Below are positions 8,064 through 17,567 of a stretch of DNA of 64,000 nucleotides, piece after piece. Where the stretch lies: assembly GCF_005234135.1 (NCBI RefSeq), contig NZ_CP039965.1:930001-994000 (forward strand), given 5' to 3'. Position 1 is the first letter of the stretch, and each line of letters opens with the position of its first letter. A program made the position numbers and the translations under genes. Source of the stretch: Pseudorhodobacter turbinis (lineage in GTDB: Bacteria > Pseudomonadota > Alphaproteobacteria > Rhodobacterales > Rhodobacteraceae). Under the pieces are notes generated by a model. It ran no database searches and had not been told where the DNA came from. It worked only from the letters and a program-made list of their open reading frames with translations.

Positions 8064-9173
8064 ATGGTATTCGACTTTCTCAAAGGCCAATTTATTGACG
8101 TCATCGCATGGACGGATGACACCCGCGACACCATGGTCTGGCGATTCGAGCGCCACGGAAACGAGATTAAATACGGCGCGAAACTGACAGTCCGCGAAGG
8201 TCAGGCCGCCGTGTTCATCCATGAGGGCCAATTGGCCGATGTCTTTGGTCCCGGCCTTTATATGTTGGAAACCAACAACATGCCGGTGATGACCTCGCTC
8301 CAGAACTGGGATCACGGGTTCCAATCGCCCTTCAAATCCGAGATTTACTTCATCAACACCACCCGTTTCAACGATCTGAAATGGGGCACTAAAAACCCGA
8401 TCATGACCCGCGATCCGGAATTCGGCCCCGTGCGCATCCGCGCATTCGGCACCTATTCGATGCGCGTCACCGATCCGGCCCGCTTCATGACCGAGATTGT
8501 CGGCACGGACGGCGAATTCACCGCCGATGAGATCAGCTATCAGATCCGCAACGTGATCTTGCAAGAGATGAGCCGCGCGCTGGCCGCAAGCCAGATCCCG
8601 GTGCTGGATATGGCCGCCAATACCGCCGATCTGGGCAAGCTGGTTGCCACCGCGATCAACCCGCAAATCGCGGAATACGGCCTGTCCCTGCCAGAGCTTT
8701 ATATCGAAAACATCTCTTTGCCCGAGGCGGTGGAGGCCGCGATGGACAAGCGCACCTCGATGGGCGTCGTCGGGGATCTGGACCGCTATATGAAATTCAA
8801 CGCCGCCGAGAGCATGTCACAACCCGGCTCGGCAGCAGGTGCTGCGATGGGTGCGGGCATGGGCGCCGGTATCGGGATGGGCATGGCGCAAAGCATGGGG
8901 CCTTGGGGCGCTGTGCCAGCCCAAGCGCAACCCGCACAAATGCCGCCCCCGCCGCCACCCCCTGCACCCGAAAAGCTGTGGCACACCGCCAAGAACGGCA
9001 CGACCGCGGGACCATTCTCACGCAGTCACCTTGGCCGGATGATTACCGAAGGCAGCTTTGCCCGTGACACGCTTGTCTGGACCGCGGGTCAGGATGGCTG
9101 GACTGCAGCTGGTGAGATTTCAGAACTAGCACAGCTGTTCACCGTCGCCCCGCCACCACCACCCGGAGCGTAA
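8064..9173 (+). CDS. SPFH-domain/virion-core protein (YdjI-like) with C-terminal GYF_2 domain
   Basis: ATG 8064 has AAGGAG eight bases upstream. The 369-residue product begins with MVFDFLKGQFIDVIAWTDD, typical of the YdjI/virion-core branch of SPFH (band 7-like) proteins, and the SPFH domain runs to about residue 240. A Gly/Ala/Met-rich stretch (about 255-285) and a polyproline run (about 293-302) connect to a C-terminal GYF_2 domain (KLWHTAKNGTTAGPFS...LVWTAGQDGW), a peptide-binding or anchoring fold. SPFH proteins oligomerise on membranes. In Bacillus, YdjI lies beside zinc-ribbon YdjG, and the same pairing is seen here with the next gene. Confidence 0.87.
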   Translation: MVFDFLKGQFIDVIAWTDDTRDTMVWRFERHGNEIKYGAKLTVREGQAAVFIHEGQLADVFGPGLYMLETNNMPVMTSLQNWDHGFQSPFKSEIYFINTTRFNDLKWGTKNPIMTRDPEFGPVRIRAFGTYSMRVTDPARFMTEIVGTDGEFTADEISYQIRNVILQEMSRALAASQIPVLDMAANTADLGKLVATAINPQIAEYGLSLPELYIENISLPEAVEAAMDKRTSMGVVGDLDRYMKFNAAESMSQPGSAAGAAMGAGMGAGIGMGMAQSMGPWGAVPAQAQPAQMPPPPPPPAPEKLWHTAKNGTTAGPFSRSHLGRMITEGSFARDTLVWTAGQDGWTAAGEISELAQLFTVAPPPPPGA

Positions 9174-9174
9174 G

Positions 9175-10278
9175 GTGAGCGCAGAGCACGACCGGCGCTG
9201 GCCCTGTGACAGCTGCGGGGCAGAGCTGCGCTTTGCCCCCGGTCAGACCCAAATGCGCTGCGACCATTGCGGTAACGTGCAAGATATCCCCGCAGCTGCG
9301 GTGCATGACCGACACGCAGCCTTGGTGGAACATCCGCTGGCGCAGGGGCTGCGCAACGACCTGCCACAAACCGCGATGGAAGAGCCGCAGACCACCCGAT
9401 GTACGAATTGTGGTGCATTGGTTGAGTTCGAAGGGGCAAAACATGCCACCGCATGTCCATTTTGTGCAACCCCGCTGGTTATCGGCACCGGCACAAACCG
9501 TCAGATAAAACCCCAAGCCCTGATCCCGTTTCAACTGGACGAACGTACGGCACGTGATGCGATGGGCAAATGGCTCGGCAGCCTTTGGTTCGCGCCGGGC
9601 GGGCTGGTGGAATACGCGCGCAAAGGGCGCACGCTCTCGGGGCTTTATGTGCCCTATTGGACCTTTGATGCGGCGACGCAGTCGCGTTATTCCGGTCAGC
9701 GCGGCACCTATTATTATGAGACCCGCACTGTCACCGTCGTGGTGGATGGCAAGCGACAACAGCGGCGCGAACAGGTCCGCAAAACCCGCTGGCGGTCCGT
9801 GTCAGGCCGTGTGGCCCGCGCCTTTGACGATGTCCTTGTGATGGCGGCGCAAAGCCTGCCGCGCAACTATACCCGAGGGTTGGAGCCATGGGATCTGGGC
9901 GCGCTAGAGCCCTACCGCGCCGATTATCTGGCGGGATTTATGGCCGAGGGATATACGATCAGCCTTTCGGATGGCAATGGTCAGGCAAAAGAGATCATGG
10001 CGCAGGTGATCACACGGGATGTGGCGCGTGATATTGGCGGCGATGAACAACGCATAAGTGCGGTGGAGACCAACCATAGCGCCGAGACTTTCAAGCATAT
10101 CCTGCTGCCGATCTGGATGGCGGCCTATAAATATAATGGCAAGACCTATCGTTTTGTGGTGAACGGACAAACTGGCAAAGTGCAGGGAGAGCGCCCCTAT
10201 TCGGTCTGGAAGATCACATTTGCCGTGCTGGCTGGCGCCCTGTTGCTGGGCGCCTTTGCCTATTTCGGCCAACAATAG
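9175..10278 (+). CDS. Double zinc-ribbon membrane-anchored protein, YdjG-like
   Basis: A GTG start one base after the SPFH stop, preceded by GGAGCGTAAG, gives 367 residues. Two zinc ribbons are visible: CDSC...CDHC at residues 11-32 and CTNC...CPFC at about 75-97. A beta-rich domain with GLYVPYWTFDA and HILLPIWMAAYKYNGKTY follows, and a single C-terminal transmembrane helix (ITFAVLAGALLLGAFAYF) ends the protein. Databases often label such proteins 'primosomal protein N-prime-like' because of the ribbons, but no helicase motifs are present. The tail anchor and pairing with the SPFH gene suggest a membrane-complex subunit; that is inference. Confidence 0.8.
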   Translation: MSAEHDRRWPCDSCGAELRFAPGQTQMRCDHCGNVQDIPAAAVHDRHAALVEHPLAQGLRNDLPQTAMEEPQTTRCTNCGALVEFEGAKHATACPFCATPLVIGTGTNRQIKPQALIPFQLDERTARDAMGKWLGSLWFAPGGLVEYARKGRTLSGLYVPYWTFDAATQSRYSGQRGTYYYETRTVTVVVDGKRQQRREQVRKTRWRSVSGRVARAFDDVLVMAAQSLPRNYTRGLEPWDLGALEPYRADYLAGFMAEGYTISLSDGNGQAKEIMAQVITRDVARDIGGDEQRISAVETNHSAETFKHILLPIWMAAYKYNGKTYRFVVNGQTGKVQGERPYSVWKITFAVLAGALLLGAFAYFGQQ

Positions 10279-10428
10279 CAAAAACCGCGCTTGTGGGGCA
10301 TTGAGCCCCCCTGCGCACGGATTGCCATGGATGACCGCAAGCGACAGGCTAAATCAGTCAAAAACCCGTGCAAAGATTGACTTTGGTGCAATCCCGCCCG
10401 ATAGAACGCAGATCAACAGGAGGCCCCG

Positions 10429-11385
10429 ATGATCGACCTGACCCGCATCCTCAACGATGCCCGTATTCCCGAACTTCCGAATCCCTATTTCGGCAAGGTC
10501 AGGGATTGCTATGATCTGCCCGACGATCGCCGGATCCTGATTTCCTCGGACCGGATTTCGGCCTTTGACCGTATTCTTGCGGCGATCCCGTACAAGGGAC
10601 AGGTTCTGACCCAGACCGCGCGGTACTGGTTCGATCACACGGCCGACATTTGCCCCAACCATGTTCTCGAATATCCCGACCCGAATGTGGTGATCGGCAA
10701 GCGGCTGACTATTTTGCCGGTTGAGATTGTTGTGCGCGGATATCTTGCGGGAACCACCGGCACCTCTATCCTGACGCTTTATAAAAAGGGTGCGCGGCAG
10801 ATGTACGGGCATAACCTGCCCGATGGGTTGCGCGACAATCAGGCATTGCCGACGCCGATCATCACCCCCACCTCTAAGGCGTTTGACGGCGGCCATGACG
10901 AGCCGATGACAGCAGATGAAATTGTCTCTCAGGGGCTGTTGACCGCCGCGCAATGGGAGCAAATCTCCGCGATCTCTCTTGCGCTTTTTGCCCGAGGGCA
11001 GGAAGTGTCGGCCAAGCGCGGGTTGATTTTGGTGGATACGAAATACGAATTCGGCACCGATGCCGAGGGCAACATCATTCTTGCCGATGAAATCCATACG
11101 CCCGACAGTTCGCGCTATTGGCTGGCGGATGGCTACGCGCAGGCGCTGGAAAGCGGCAGTCGCCCGCCCTCTTTTGACAAGGACGTCATCCGCGCATGGG
11201 TTGCCGACCGCTGTGACCCCTATCACGACGAGATCCCCGAGATCCCAGCGGATAAGATCGCGGCGACCGCCCAGACCTATATCGATGCCTATGAAGCGAT
11301 CACCGGCCAGCAGTTTGTCCCCGATACATCCGACGCAACGCCACTGGACCGGGTCCGCGCAAACCTTGCACCTTATTTCACCTAA
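10429..11385 (+). CDS. purC: SAICAR synthetase (phosphoribosylaminoimidazole-succinocarboxamide synthase)
   Basis: PurC joins aspartate to CAIR using ATP in de novo purine synthesis. GKVRDCYDL at residues 22-30 and SSDRISAFD at 39-47 are the nucleotide- and substrate-binding motifs; [18 protein letters not shown] and [13 protein letters not shown] follow in the expected order. At 318 residues it is the long PurC type, closer in length to fungal enzymes than to the roughly 240-residue enterobacterial form. An AGGAGG Shine-Dalgarno precedes ATG 10429. A PfkB kinase gene and dtd follow within 21 bases, suggesting one transcript. Confidence 0.93.
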   Translation: MIDLTRILNDARIPELPNPYFGKVRDCYDLPDDRRILISSDRISAFDRILAAIPYKGQVLTQTARYWFDHTADICPNHVLEYPDPNVVIGKRLTILPVEIVVRGYLAGTTGTSILTLYKKGARQMYGHNLPDGLRDNQALPTPIITPTSKAFDGGHDEPMTADEIVSQGLLTAAQWEQISAISLALFARGQEVSAKRGLILVDTKYEFGTDAEGNIILADEIHTPDSSRYWLADGYAQALESGSRPPSFDKDVIRAWVADRCDPYHDEIPEIPADKIAATAQTYIDAYEAITGQQFVPDTSDATPLDRVRANLAPYFT

Positions 11386-11405
11386 GCGCCGTTAGGAGCC
11401 TGACC

Positions 11406-12323
11406 ATGATCTTATGTTGCGGCGAAGCCTTGATCGACATGCTCCCTCGGGAAACCCAAGCGGGAGAGGCGGGTTTTGCCCCCCACGCGGGAGGGGCGGT
11501 GTTCAATACGGCCATCGCCTTGGGGCGTTTGGGCGTAAGCACCGGATATTTTTCGGGCCTGTCCACGGATCTTTTCGGACAGATTTTGACCCGCGCGCTG
11601 GCCGCATCGAATGTTGATATCACGCTCGCGCCACTTTCAGACCGGCCGACCACTTTGGCCTTTGTCACGCTGAAAAACGGTCAAGCTACCTATGCCTTTT
11701 ATGATGAAAATACGGCGGGGCGGATGCTGGCCCCCGAGGATTTGCCAACCCTGCCAGATGACATCAAGGCGTTGTTCTTTGGCGGTATTTCTTTGGTGAA
11801 TGACCCTGCGGCCAGCAGTTTTTCCCTGCTTCAACAACGTGCCGCCGACCGTATCACCATGATCGATCCCAACATCCGGCCCAGCTTTATCACCGATCAA
11901 GCCGCCTACCGCGACCGCATCAACACGATGCTTGCCCGCGCCGATATTGTAAAGATCAGCGATGAGGATCTGCATTGGCTTGAAGGGGCGGGCGATCCGC
12001 AAGCCCTTGCGCAAAATCTGTTGGCGCGCGGGGCCAAGCTGGTGTTTCTGACCGAAGGGGCCGCAGGCGCGCGCGCGATCACCGCCACGCAGAACCGTTT
12101 TGTTGCCGCCAATCCGGCTAAGGTCGCCGATACCGTCGGGGCGGGGGATACCTTTAACGCAGGCGCGCTTGCCGCACTGCACGGTGCCGGCGCCCTTTCC
12201 AAAGCTGCAATCACCGCCCTGTCCGACAGCACGCTGGATGCTGCCCTTTCGCTGGGCAATCGCGCCGCCGCTGTAACCGTCTCGCGCCCCGGCGCAAACC
12301 CACCGTGGAAGCACGAACTATGA
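11406..12323 (+). CDS. PfkB-family carbohydrate kinase (fructokinase-like)
   Basis: This 305-residue ribokinase-fold kinase has the N-terminal [15 protein letters not shown] motif and the C-terminal signature [12 protein letters not shown], whose aspartate is the catalytic base, near residue 243. The N-terminus CCGEALIDM resembles bacterial fructokinases, but sugar specificity within PfkB cannot be read reliably from sequence. GGAGCCTGACC precedes the ATG. The stop overlaps the dtd start by four bases (ATGA). Confidence 0.85.
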   Translation: MILCCGEALIDMLPRETQAGEAGFAPHAGGAVFNTAIALGRLGVSTGYFSGLSTDLFGQILTRALAASNVDITLAPLSDRPTTLAFVTLKNGQATYAFYDENTAGRMLAPEDLPTLPDDIKALFFGGISLVNDPAASSFSLLQQRAADRITMIDPNIRPSFITDQAAYRDRINTMLARADIVKISDEDLHWLEGAGDPQALAQNLLARGAKLVFLTEGAAGARAITATQNRFVAANPAKVADTVGAGDTFNAGALAALHGAGALSKAAITALSDSTLDAALSLGNRAAAVTVSRPGANPPWKHEL

Positions 12324-12763
12324 GGGCACTGTTACAGCGCGTCCATAGTGCCGCCGTCAAGGTTGATGGCGAAACCATTGGCGAGATCGGCCCCGGCTTG
12401 CTGATCCTGATCTGCGCCATGCAGGGCGACACAGAGGCACAGGCCGACCAACTGGCCGCCAAGATCACCAAGCTGCGGGTTTTCAAGGATGATGCCGACA
12501 AGATGAACCTGTCGCTGAAAGACACGGGCGGCAGTGCCCTGATCGTCAGCCAGTTCACGCTGGCGGCCGATACCGCGCGAGGCAACCGCCCCGGCTTTTC
12601 GACCGCCGCACCGCCCGAAGAGGGCCGCCAACTTTACCAACACTTCATCGGCGCGATCAAAGCCCTCGGCATCCCCACGGCCGAAGGCTCCTTTGGCGCG
12701 GATATGGATGTCAGCCTGACCAACGCCGGGCCGGTTACGATCTGGCTTGATACCGCCGGCTAG
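12320..12763 (+). CDS. dtd: D-aminoacyl-tRNA deacylase
   Basis: Dtd hydrolyses D-aminoacyl-tRNAs, and glycyl-tRNA-Ala, as a quality-control enzyme. The 147-residue protein begins [17 protein letters not shown] and has both active-site signatures: [15 protein letters not shown], and the cross-subunit Gly-cisPro motif in [11 protein letters not shown]. The start overlaps the kinase stop (ATGA). It ends three bases before the convergent acyl-CoA synthetase gene. Confidence 0.95.
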   Translation: MRALLQRVHSAAVKVDGETIGEIGPGLLILICAMQGDTEAQADQLAAKITKLRVFKDDADKMNLSLKDTGGSALIVSQFTLAADTARGNRPGFSTAAPPEEGRQLYQHFIGAIKALGIPTAEGSFGADMDVSLTNAGPVTIWLDTAG

Positions 12764-12766
12764 GGG

Positions 12767-14656
12767 TCAAACCCATTCCCACGGGCGCACAAACCCGCCC
12801 AGAACGGCGGTAACGGCCTCATCTGTGACCCCGTCAACGCGCCCGATCTGTGCCACCAGCCCGCGCTTTTTATCCTCGATCACCGCAACCACCTTTACGC
12901 CCAAACCGGCCGAGGCAAGCGCCTCATTATAGGTGCGGGTGATGGCAAGGCGACGCAGATCAGGCTTGAAAACCTTGCCAACGGCGGTTTTCGGTAGTTC
13001 GTCCAAGATCTCGATAACTTTAGGCACGGCCGCGCGTTCATGGATATATTTGCGTGCGTGTTCCATCAAAGCTTCAACCGTTACCTCGGCCCCCGTGACC
13101 AGCTCGACATATGCACAAGGCACCTCGCCCGCATGTGCATCTGGTTGGCCAATCGCGCCGACCATTGCCACGGCATCATGGCCTGCAAGGGCTTCCTCAA
13201 TCTCGGCAGGGTCGATGTTATGGCCGCCGCGAATGATCAGATCCTTGGCGCGGCCGGTGATGAACAAATAGCCGTCGGCATCAATCCGCCCCAAATCGCC
13301 GGTACGAAGATAGACCTCCTCGGCAAAGAGGTTATGGTTTTTATCCACCTCGGTATAGGTGGAGCCGGGAAAGACACCGGGGTTGGCCACGCATATCTCA
13401 CCCACCTGATCGATACCGCAATCGACAGGGTTATCGGCGGCGTCGTGATGCAGGATGCGCACATGTGTATAGGGCAATGGAATCCCGACCGATCCGATTT
13501 TCTTTTTACCTTCCGGTGGGTTGCATGATACCAGACAGGTGCATTCGGTCAGGCCGTAACCCTCGATTATCTCCACGCCAGTGGCGGCCTCGAACCGTTT
13601 GAACAATTCCAACGGCAAGGGGGCAGAACCTGAAAATGCGCCGCGCAAGCTGCTGACATCGGCATCCACAGGGCGTTGCATCAAGGCCGAAAGCGCCGTT
13701 GGCACGGTGATCATATAGGTAACCTTCCAGCGTTCGACCAGCTTCCAGAAGTTGTCGAAAACACCGTCGCCGCGATAGCCTGCGGGCGTTGGAAACACGA
13801 CATGCCCGCCCGAGGCGATCATCGACATCAAAATCGGATAGATCGCGAAAACATGGAACATCGGCAGCGGACAGATCACCACGTCTGATTGCTTGAAAAT
13901 CAAGCTTGCCCCCAGCCAGCCGTTATAGACCATGCCTGAAACCTTGTGCTGCGCGACCTTGGGCATGCCGGTGGTGCCGCCGGTGTGGAAAAAGGCCGCG
14001 ACACGGTCCTCCAACACATCGTCAAAGATAAGGTGGTCCGAGGGTTGGCGCGCGCATTCGGCATTGAAGTTCCGCACACGGGCGTGATGTTCCACCGGGT
14101 TTTTCGGTCGGATCAACGGCACTATCCAGCTTTTGGGCGGCGAGAGGTAACGGTTGAGGTCAATCTCCAGCACGTTCTTGACGTCGGGCGCGTGGCGAAC
14201 GGCCTCGGCAACCTTTTGCGCCACATCGGTTTTTGGAAAAGCCTTCAGCGTGACAACCACTTTCGCGCCCGTCTCGCGCAGGATAGAGCTGATCTGATCG
14301 GCATCCAGCAAAGGGTTGACCGGATTGACAATCCCCGCCACAGCGCCGCCCAGAACGGTCACAGCCGTTTCCAGACAATTGGGCAGAATGAAGGCCACAA
14401 CATCATCGCGCCCGACACCAATATCATGAAACAGGTTCGCCGCTTGGGTCACGCGCGCATGATATTGCGCCCATGTGAGTGTCTGCGCGCGATCCTTGAC
14501 GCCCGACATCAATTGAAAGCTGACGGCAGGTTGATTGCCATGCGCATCGCGCGCACGGGTCAGGAACTGATAGATGGATTTAGCGGTATCCCGCTCCTCC
14601 CAAGGCAATTCATTCTCAATGGCATCACGGTCCACAACCGATGCAAAAGCCTTCAT
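12767..14656 (-). CDS. Acyl-CoA synthetase (AMP-forming)
   Basis: This 629-residue ANL-superfamily adenylating enzyme has the P-loop TGGTTGMPKVAQ at about 225-236, the A5-type motif EGYGLTECTC, and the hinge region YLRTGDLGRIDADGYLFITGRAKDLIIRGG. The C-terminal lysine signature is in PKTAVGKVFKPDLR. It probably activates a fatty or other carboxylic acid as a CoA thioester; chain length cannot be predicted. The last 35 or so residues extend past the usual end. The gene is transcribed away from the ABC exporter gene with 140 bases between them, and is probably monocistronic. Confidence 0.87.
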   Translation of the reverse strand: MKAFASVVDRDAIENELPWEERDTAKSIYQFLTRARDAHGNQPAVSFQLMSGVKDRAQTLTWAQYHARVTQAANLFHDIGVGRDDVVAFILPNCLETAVTVLGGAVAGIVNPVNPLLDADQISSILRETGAKVVVTLKAFPKTDVAQKVAEAVRHAPDVKNVLEIDLNRYLSPPKSWIVPLIRPKNPVEHHARVRNFNAECARQPSDHLIFDDVLEDRVAAFFHTGGTTGMPKVAQHKVSGMVYNGWLGASLIFKQSDVVICPLPMFHVFAIYPILMSMIASGGHVVFPTPAGYRGDGVFDNFWKLVERWKVTYMITVPTALSALMQRPVDADVSSLRGAFSGSAPLPLELFKRFEAATGVEIIEGYGLTECTCLVSCNPPEGKKKIGSVGIPLPYTHVRILHHDAADNPVDCGIDQVGEICVANPGVFPGSTYTEVDKNHNLFAEEVYLRTGDLGRIDADGYLFITGRAKDLIIRGGHNIDPAEIEEALAGHDAVAMVGAIGQPDAHAGEVPCAYVELVTGAEVTVEALMEHARKYIHERAAVPKVIEILDELPKTAVGKVFKPDLRRLAITRTYNEALASAGLGVKVVAVIEDKKRGLVAQIGRVDGVTDEAVTAVLGGFVRPWEWV

Positions 14657-14796
14657 TTGCTATCCTCCCAACAACCTGAGCGCCTGCACGTCTTGCGCAG
14701 CATTATATCAAGGATGCTGGCATTTTGGTGGCCCTGCAAGCAAAGACAGCCCTAAATACGCAACGTTATAGGAAAATTTGCCCGATCAACCGAAGT

Positions 14797-16581
14797 TCAG
14801 CTTTGCCCGTCGGTGAATTGCAACCGCGCCAAACGCGCATATAGCCCGCCCGCTGCGACCAATTCATCATGCGTGCCCATGGCCACAATGCGCCCGTGAT
14901 CGAACACCACAATACGGTCGGCCTTTTTTACGGTGGCAAGACGGTGCGCCACGACCAAGGTCGTGCGGGTTTTCGCCAGCTCGTCCACTGCGGCCTGAAC
15001 GGCGCGTTCGCTTTCGGCGTCCAGCGCGCTTGTCGCCTCATCCAGCAACAGCACCGGCGCATCGCGCAAAATAGCGCGGGCGATGGCGATGCGCTGCTTT
15101 TGCCCACCTGAAAGCATCACACCACGTTCACCAACAAAGGTGTCATAGCCATCCGGCAGGGCCGTCAGGAATTCATGGGCGGCAGCGGCGCGGGCGGCGG
15201 CCTCAATCTCGGCATCGCTTGCCTCGGGGCGGCCAAAGCGGATATTCTCGCGGGCCGAGGCCCCGAAGATCACCGGGTCTTGCGGCACAAGGGCGATCGC
15301 ACGCCGGAAATCATCGCGTTTAAGATCGGTCAGCGCCAAACCATCAAGGGTCACGCGGCCCTCTTGCGGGTCATAGAACCGCTGCAACAGTTGCAAAATC
15401 GTGGTCTTGCCTGCGCCCGACGGGCCAACAAGTGCCACCGTTTCCCCCGGTTGCACCACCAAATCCACACCGTCCAGCGCGCTGGTATCGGGCCGCGCAG
15501 GGTAACGGAAGGACACACCCTCAAAGGTAATCGCGCCTTTGACAGGGCGCGGCAGGGCCACAGGATTGGCAGGATCATTCACGGTATCGACAGCCACAAG
15601 CAGCTCTACCAGCCGCTCCGTCGCGCCCGCTGCACGCTGCAACTCACCCCAAATCTCGGATAGCGCGCCAACAGCGCCGGCCACCATCACCGAATAGATC
15701 AGAAATTGCACCAGCTCGCCCGGGCTCATCACGCCGGACTGTACGTCACGTGCACCAATCCAAAGCACACCGACAACACCCGCAAAAATCAGAAAGATCA
15801 CGATCATGGTCATCACGGCCCGCGTTCCGATACGGCGTTGCGCCGAGGCATAGGCCGCCTCTGTCACCTTGGCAAAAGCGGCACGGGTCGGACGCTCATG
15901 CGTAAAGGCCTGCACGGTTTGCACCGACAAAAGCGCCTCGGATGCACTGCCGGAGCTGGAGGCGATCAGATCTTGATTTTCGCGGCTAAGGACACGCAAG
16001 CGGCGGCCCAGCACGACAATCGGGATCACAACCCCCGGCACGATCAGCAACACCAACCCTGTCAGCTTGGCCGAGGTCAGCAGCAGCGCCACCATCCCGC
16101 CCAGAAAGATCAGGAAATTGCGCAGGGCAATGGACACCGACGACCCGATCACCGAAAGGATCAACGTGGTATCGGTGGTCAGTCGGCTCAGGACTTCGCC
16201 GGTCATGATACGCTCAAAGAAAGCCGGGCTCATCCCCATGACTTTATCGAACAGGGATTTGCGGATATCGGCGACAACCCGTTCGCCCAACCGTGTCACA
16301 AGATAATAGCGCGCGCCCGTGCCCAAGGCCAACAAGATGGCCACACCAAGGGCAGCCGCGAAATACTCATCCAACAAGGCTGCATTGTCAGAGGCGAAAC
16401 CATCGACCACACGCCGCACCGCCAAAGGCAGCGCAAGCGAGACGCAGGCCGTCACGATCAAGGCGCCAATCGCGCCCAAAACCAAGCCCCGATACGGGGC
16501 CAGATAGGGAACGAGGCCTCGCAGTGCCCCGACCTTCTTGGATTTTTCTCGCTCTTCTAACGATGGTGCGCCGCGTGCCAT
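14797..16581 (-). CDS. ABC exporter, fused membrane and ATPase domains (MsbA/LmrA type)
   Basis: I start at ATG 16581 (MARGAPSLEEREKSKK); the frame is open further upstream but that part overlaps the divergent promoter region. The 594-residue half-transporter has six TM helices in the first 320 or so residues, then a nucleotide-binding domain. The latter carries Walker A GPSGAGKTT, signature LSGGQKQRIAIARA, Walker B VLLLDEATSALD and the switch histidine in VVAHRL. Such proteins homodimerise to export lipids or drugs; the substrate is unknown. It is divergent from an alpha/beta hydrolase gene 140 bases away. Confidence 0.88.
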   Translation of the reverse strand: MARGAPSLEEREKSKKVGALRGLVPYLAPYRGLVLGAIGALIVTACVSLALPLAVRRVVDGFASDNAALLDEYFAAALGVAILLALGTGARYYLVTRLGERVVADIRKSLFDKVMGMSPAFFERIMTGEVLSRLTTDTTLILSVIGSSVSIALRNFLIFLGGMVALLLTSAKLTGLVLLIVPGVVIPIVVLGRRLRVLSRENQDLIASSSGSASEALLSVQTVQAFTHERPTRAAFAKVTEAAYASAQRRIGTRAVMTMIVIFLIFAGVVGVLWIGARDVQSGVMSPGELVQFLIYSVMVAGAVGALSEIWGELQRAAGATERLVELLVAVDTVNDPANPVALPRPVKGAITFEGVSFRYPARPDTSALDGVDLVVQPGETVALVGPSGAGKTTILQLLQRFYDPQEGRVTLDGLALTDLKRDDFRRAIALVPQDPVIFGASARENIRFGRPEASDAEIEAAARAAAAHEFLTALPDGYDTFVGERGVMLSGGQKQRIAIARAILRDAPVLLLDEATSALDAESERAVQAAVDELAKTRTTLVVAHRLATVKKADRIVVFDHGRIVAMGTHDELVAAGGLYARLARLQFTDGQS

Positions 16582-16721
16582 ATCTTTTTGCCTTCCCGTC
16601 AACCCCTTCCCCTTTATGCGCTCAATGGCCCGGTCGCAAGCAGCCCGATTGCCGCGCCCCCTTTCCCTTGGCGCAGGCCTGTGCCAGTTTCGGCTTCTCA
16701 ACCCCAAAATGCAGGTGCCCT

Positions 16722-17567
16722 ATGACCCAGTTTTTCACCACAACCGACGGCACCCGCATTGCCTACCGTGATGAGGGGACGGGCACGCCTGTGCTCTGTC
16801 TTTCAGGGCTGACGCGGACGATGCATGACTTTGATTACATGCAACCCCATCTGCCCCCCTGCCGCCTAATCCGCATGGATTACCGTGGACGCGGGCAAAG
16901 TGATTTCACCGGTCCGGCCAGCTATACCGTGCCGCAAGAGGGCAAGGATACAATTGAACTTCTGGACCACTTGCAGGTGGAAAAGGCCGCTGTTATCGGC
17001 ACCTCTCGGGGGGGATTGATCGCGATGCTACTGGCGGCAATGGCCAAAGAGCGGCTGCTCGGGATTTGCTTCAATGACATCGGGCCTGAAATCTACAAGC
17101 CCGGTCTGGCCAAGATCATGGATTACGTCGGGCGCAACCCGCGCGCCAAATCCCATGACGAGTTGGCCGCCGCCCTGCCTCAGGCGATGCCCGGTTTCGC
17201 CAATGTTCCCCAAAGCCGCTGGATGGAAGAAGCGCGCCTGCATTACACCGCCACTGCGGATGGGCTGCGCATCACCTATGACCCTGAGCTGCGCCAAGCC
17301 TTCATTGCGGCCTTTGAGGGGCCAGAGGTTGATATCTGGCCCCTGTTTGATGCCTGTGCAGGCCTGCCGCTGGCGCTGATCCGTGGGGCCAATTCCGATC
17401 TGCTCACCCAAAGCTGCGCTGACGAAATGCGCAAACGCCGTCCCGACATGGCATTCATCAATGTCCCCGACCGCGCCCATATCCCATTTTTGGATGAGCC
17501 GGAGTCGATCACCGTGCTCCACGCATGGTTGGACCGCGTTAAAAATCCACCCACAGCCCAAGCTTAA
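16722..17567 (+). CDS. Alpha/beta hydrolase
   Basis: The 281-residue protein starts MTQFFTTTDGTRIAYRDEG and has the oxyanion-region sequence LCLSGLTRTMHDF (HG replaced by SG), DYRGRGQSD, the nucleophile elbow GTSRGGLIAM (Ser in G-T-S-R-G), and a late histidine in VPDRAHIPFLDEP. The catalytic Ser-His set is therefore present. The substrate is unassigned. The 3' end overlaps the convergent secreted-protein gene by 29 bases. Confidence 0.83.
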   Translation: MTQFFTTTDGTRIAYRDEGTGTPVLCLSGLTRTMHDFDYMQPHLPPCRLIRMDYRGRGQSDFTGPASYTVPQEGKDTIELLDHLQVEKAAVIGTSRGGLIAMLLAAMAKERLLGICFNDIGPEIYKPGLAKIMDYVGRNPRAKSHDELAAALPQAMPGFANVPQSRWMEEARLHYTATADGLRITYDPELRQAFIAAFEGPEVDIWPLFDACAGLPLALIRGANSDLLTQSCADEMRKRRPDMAFINVPDRAHIPFLDEPESITVLHAWLDRVKNPPTAQA

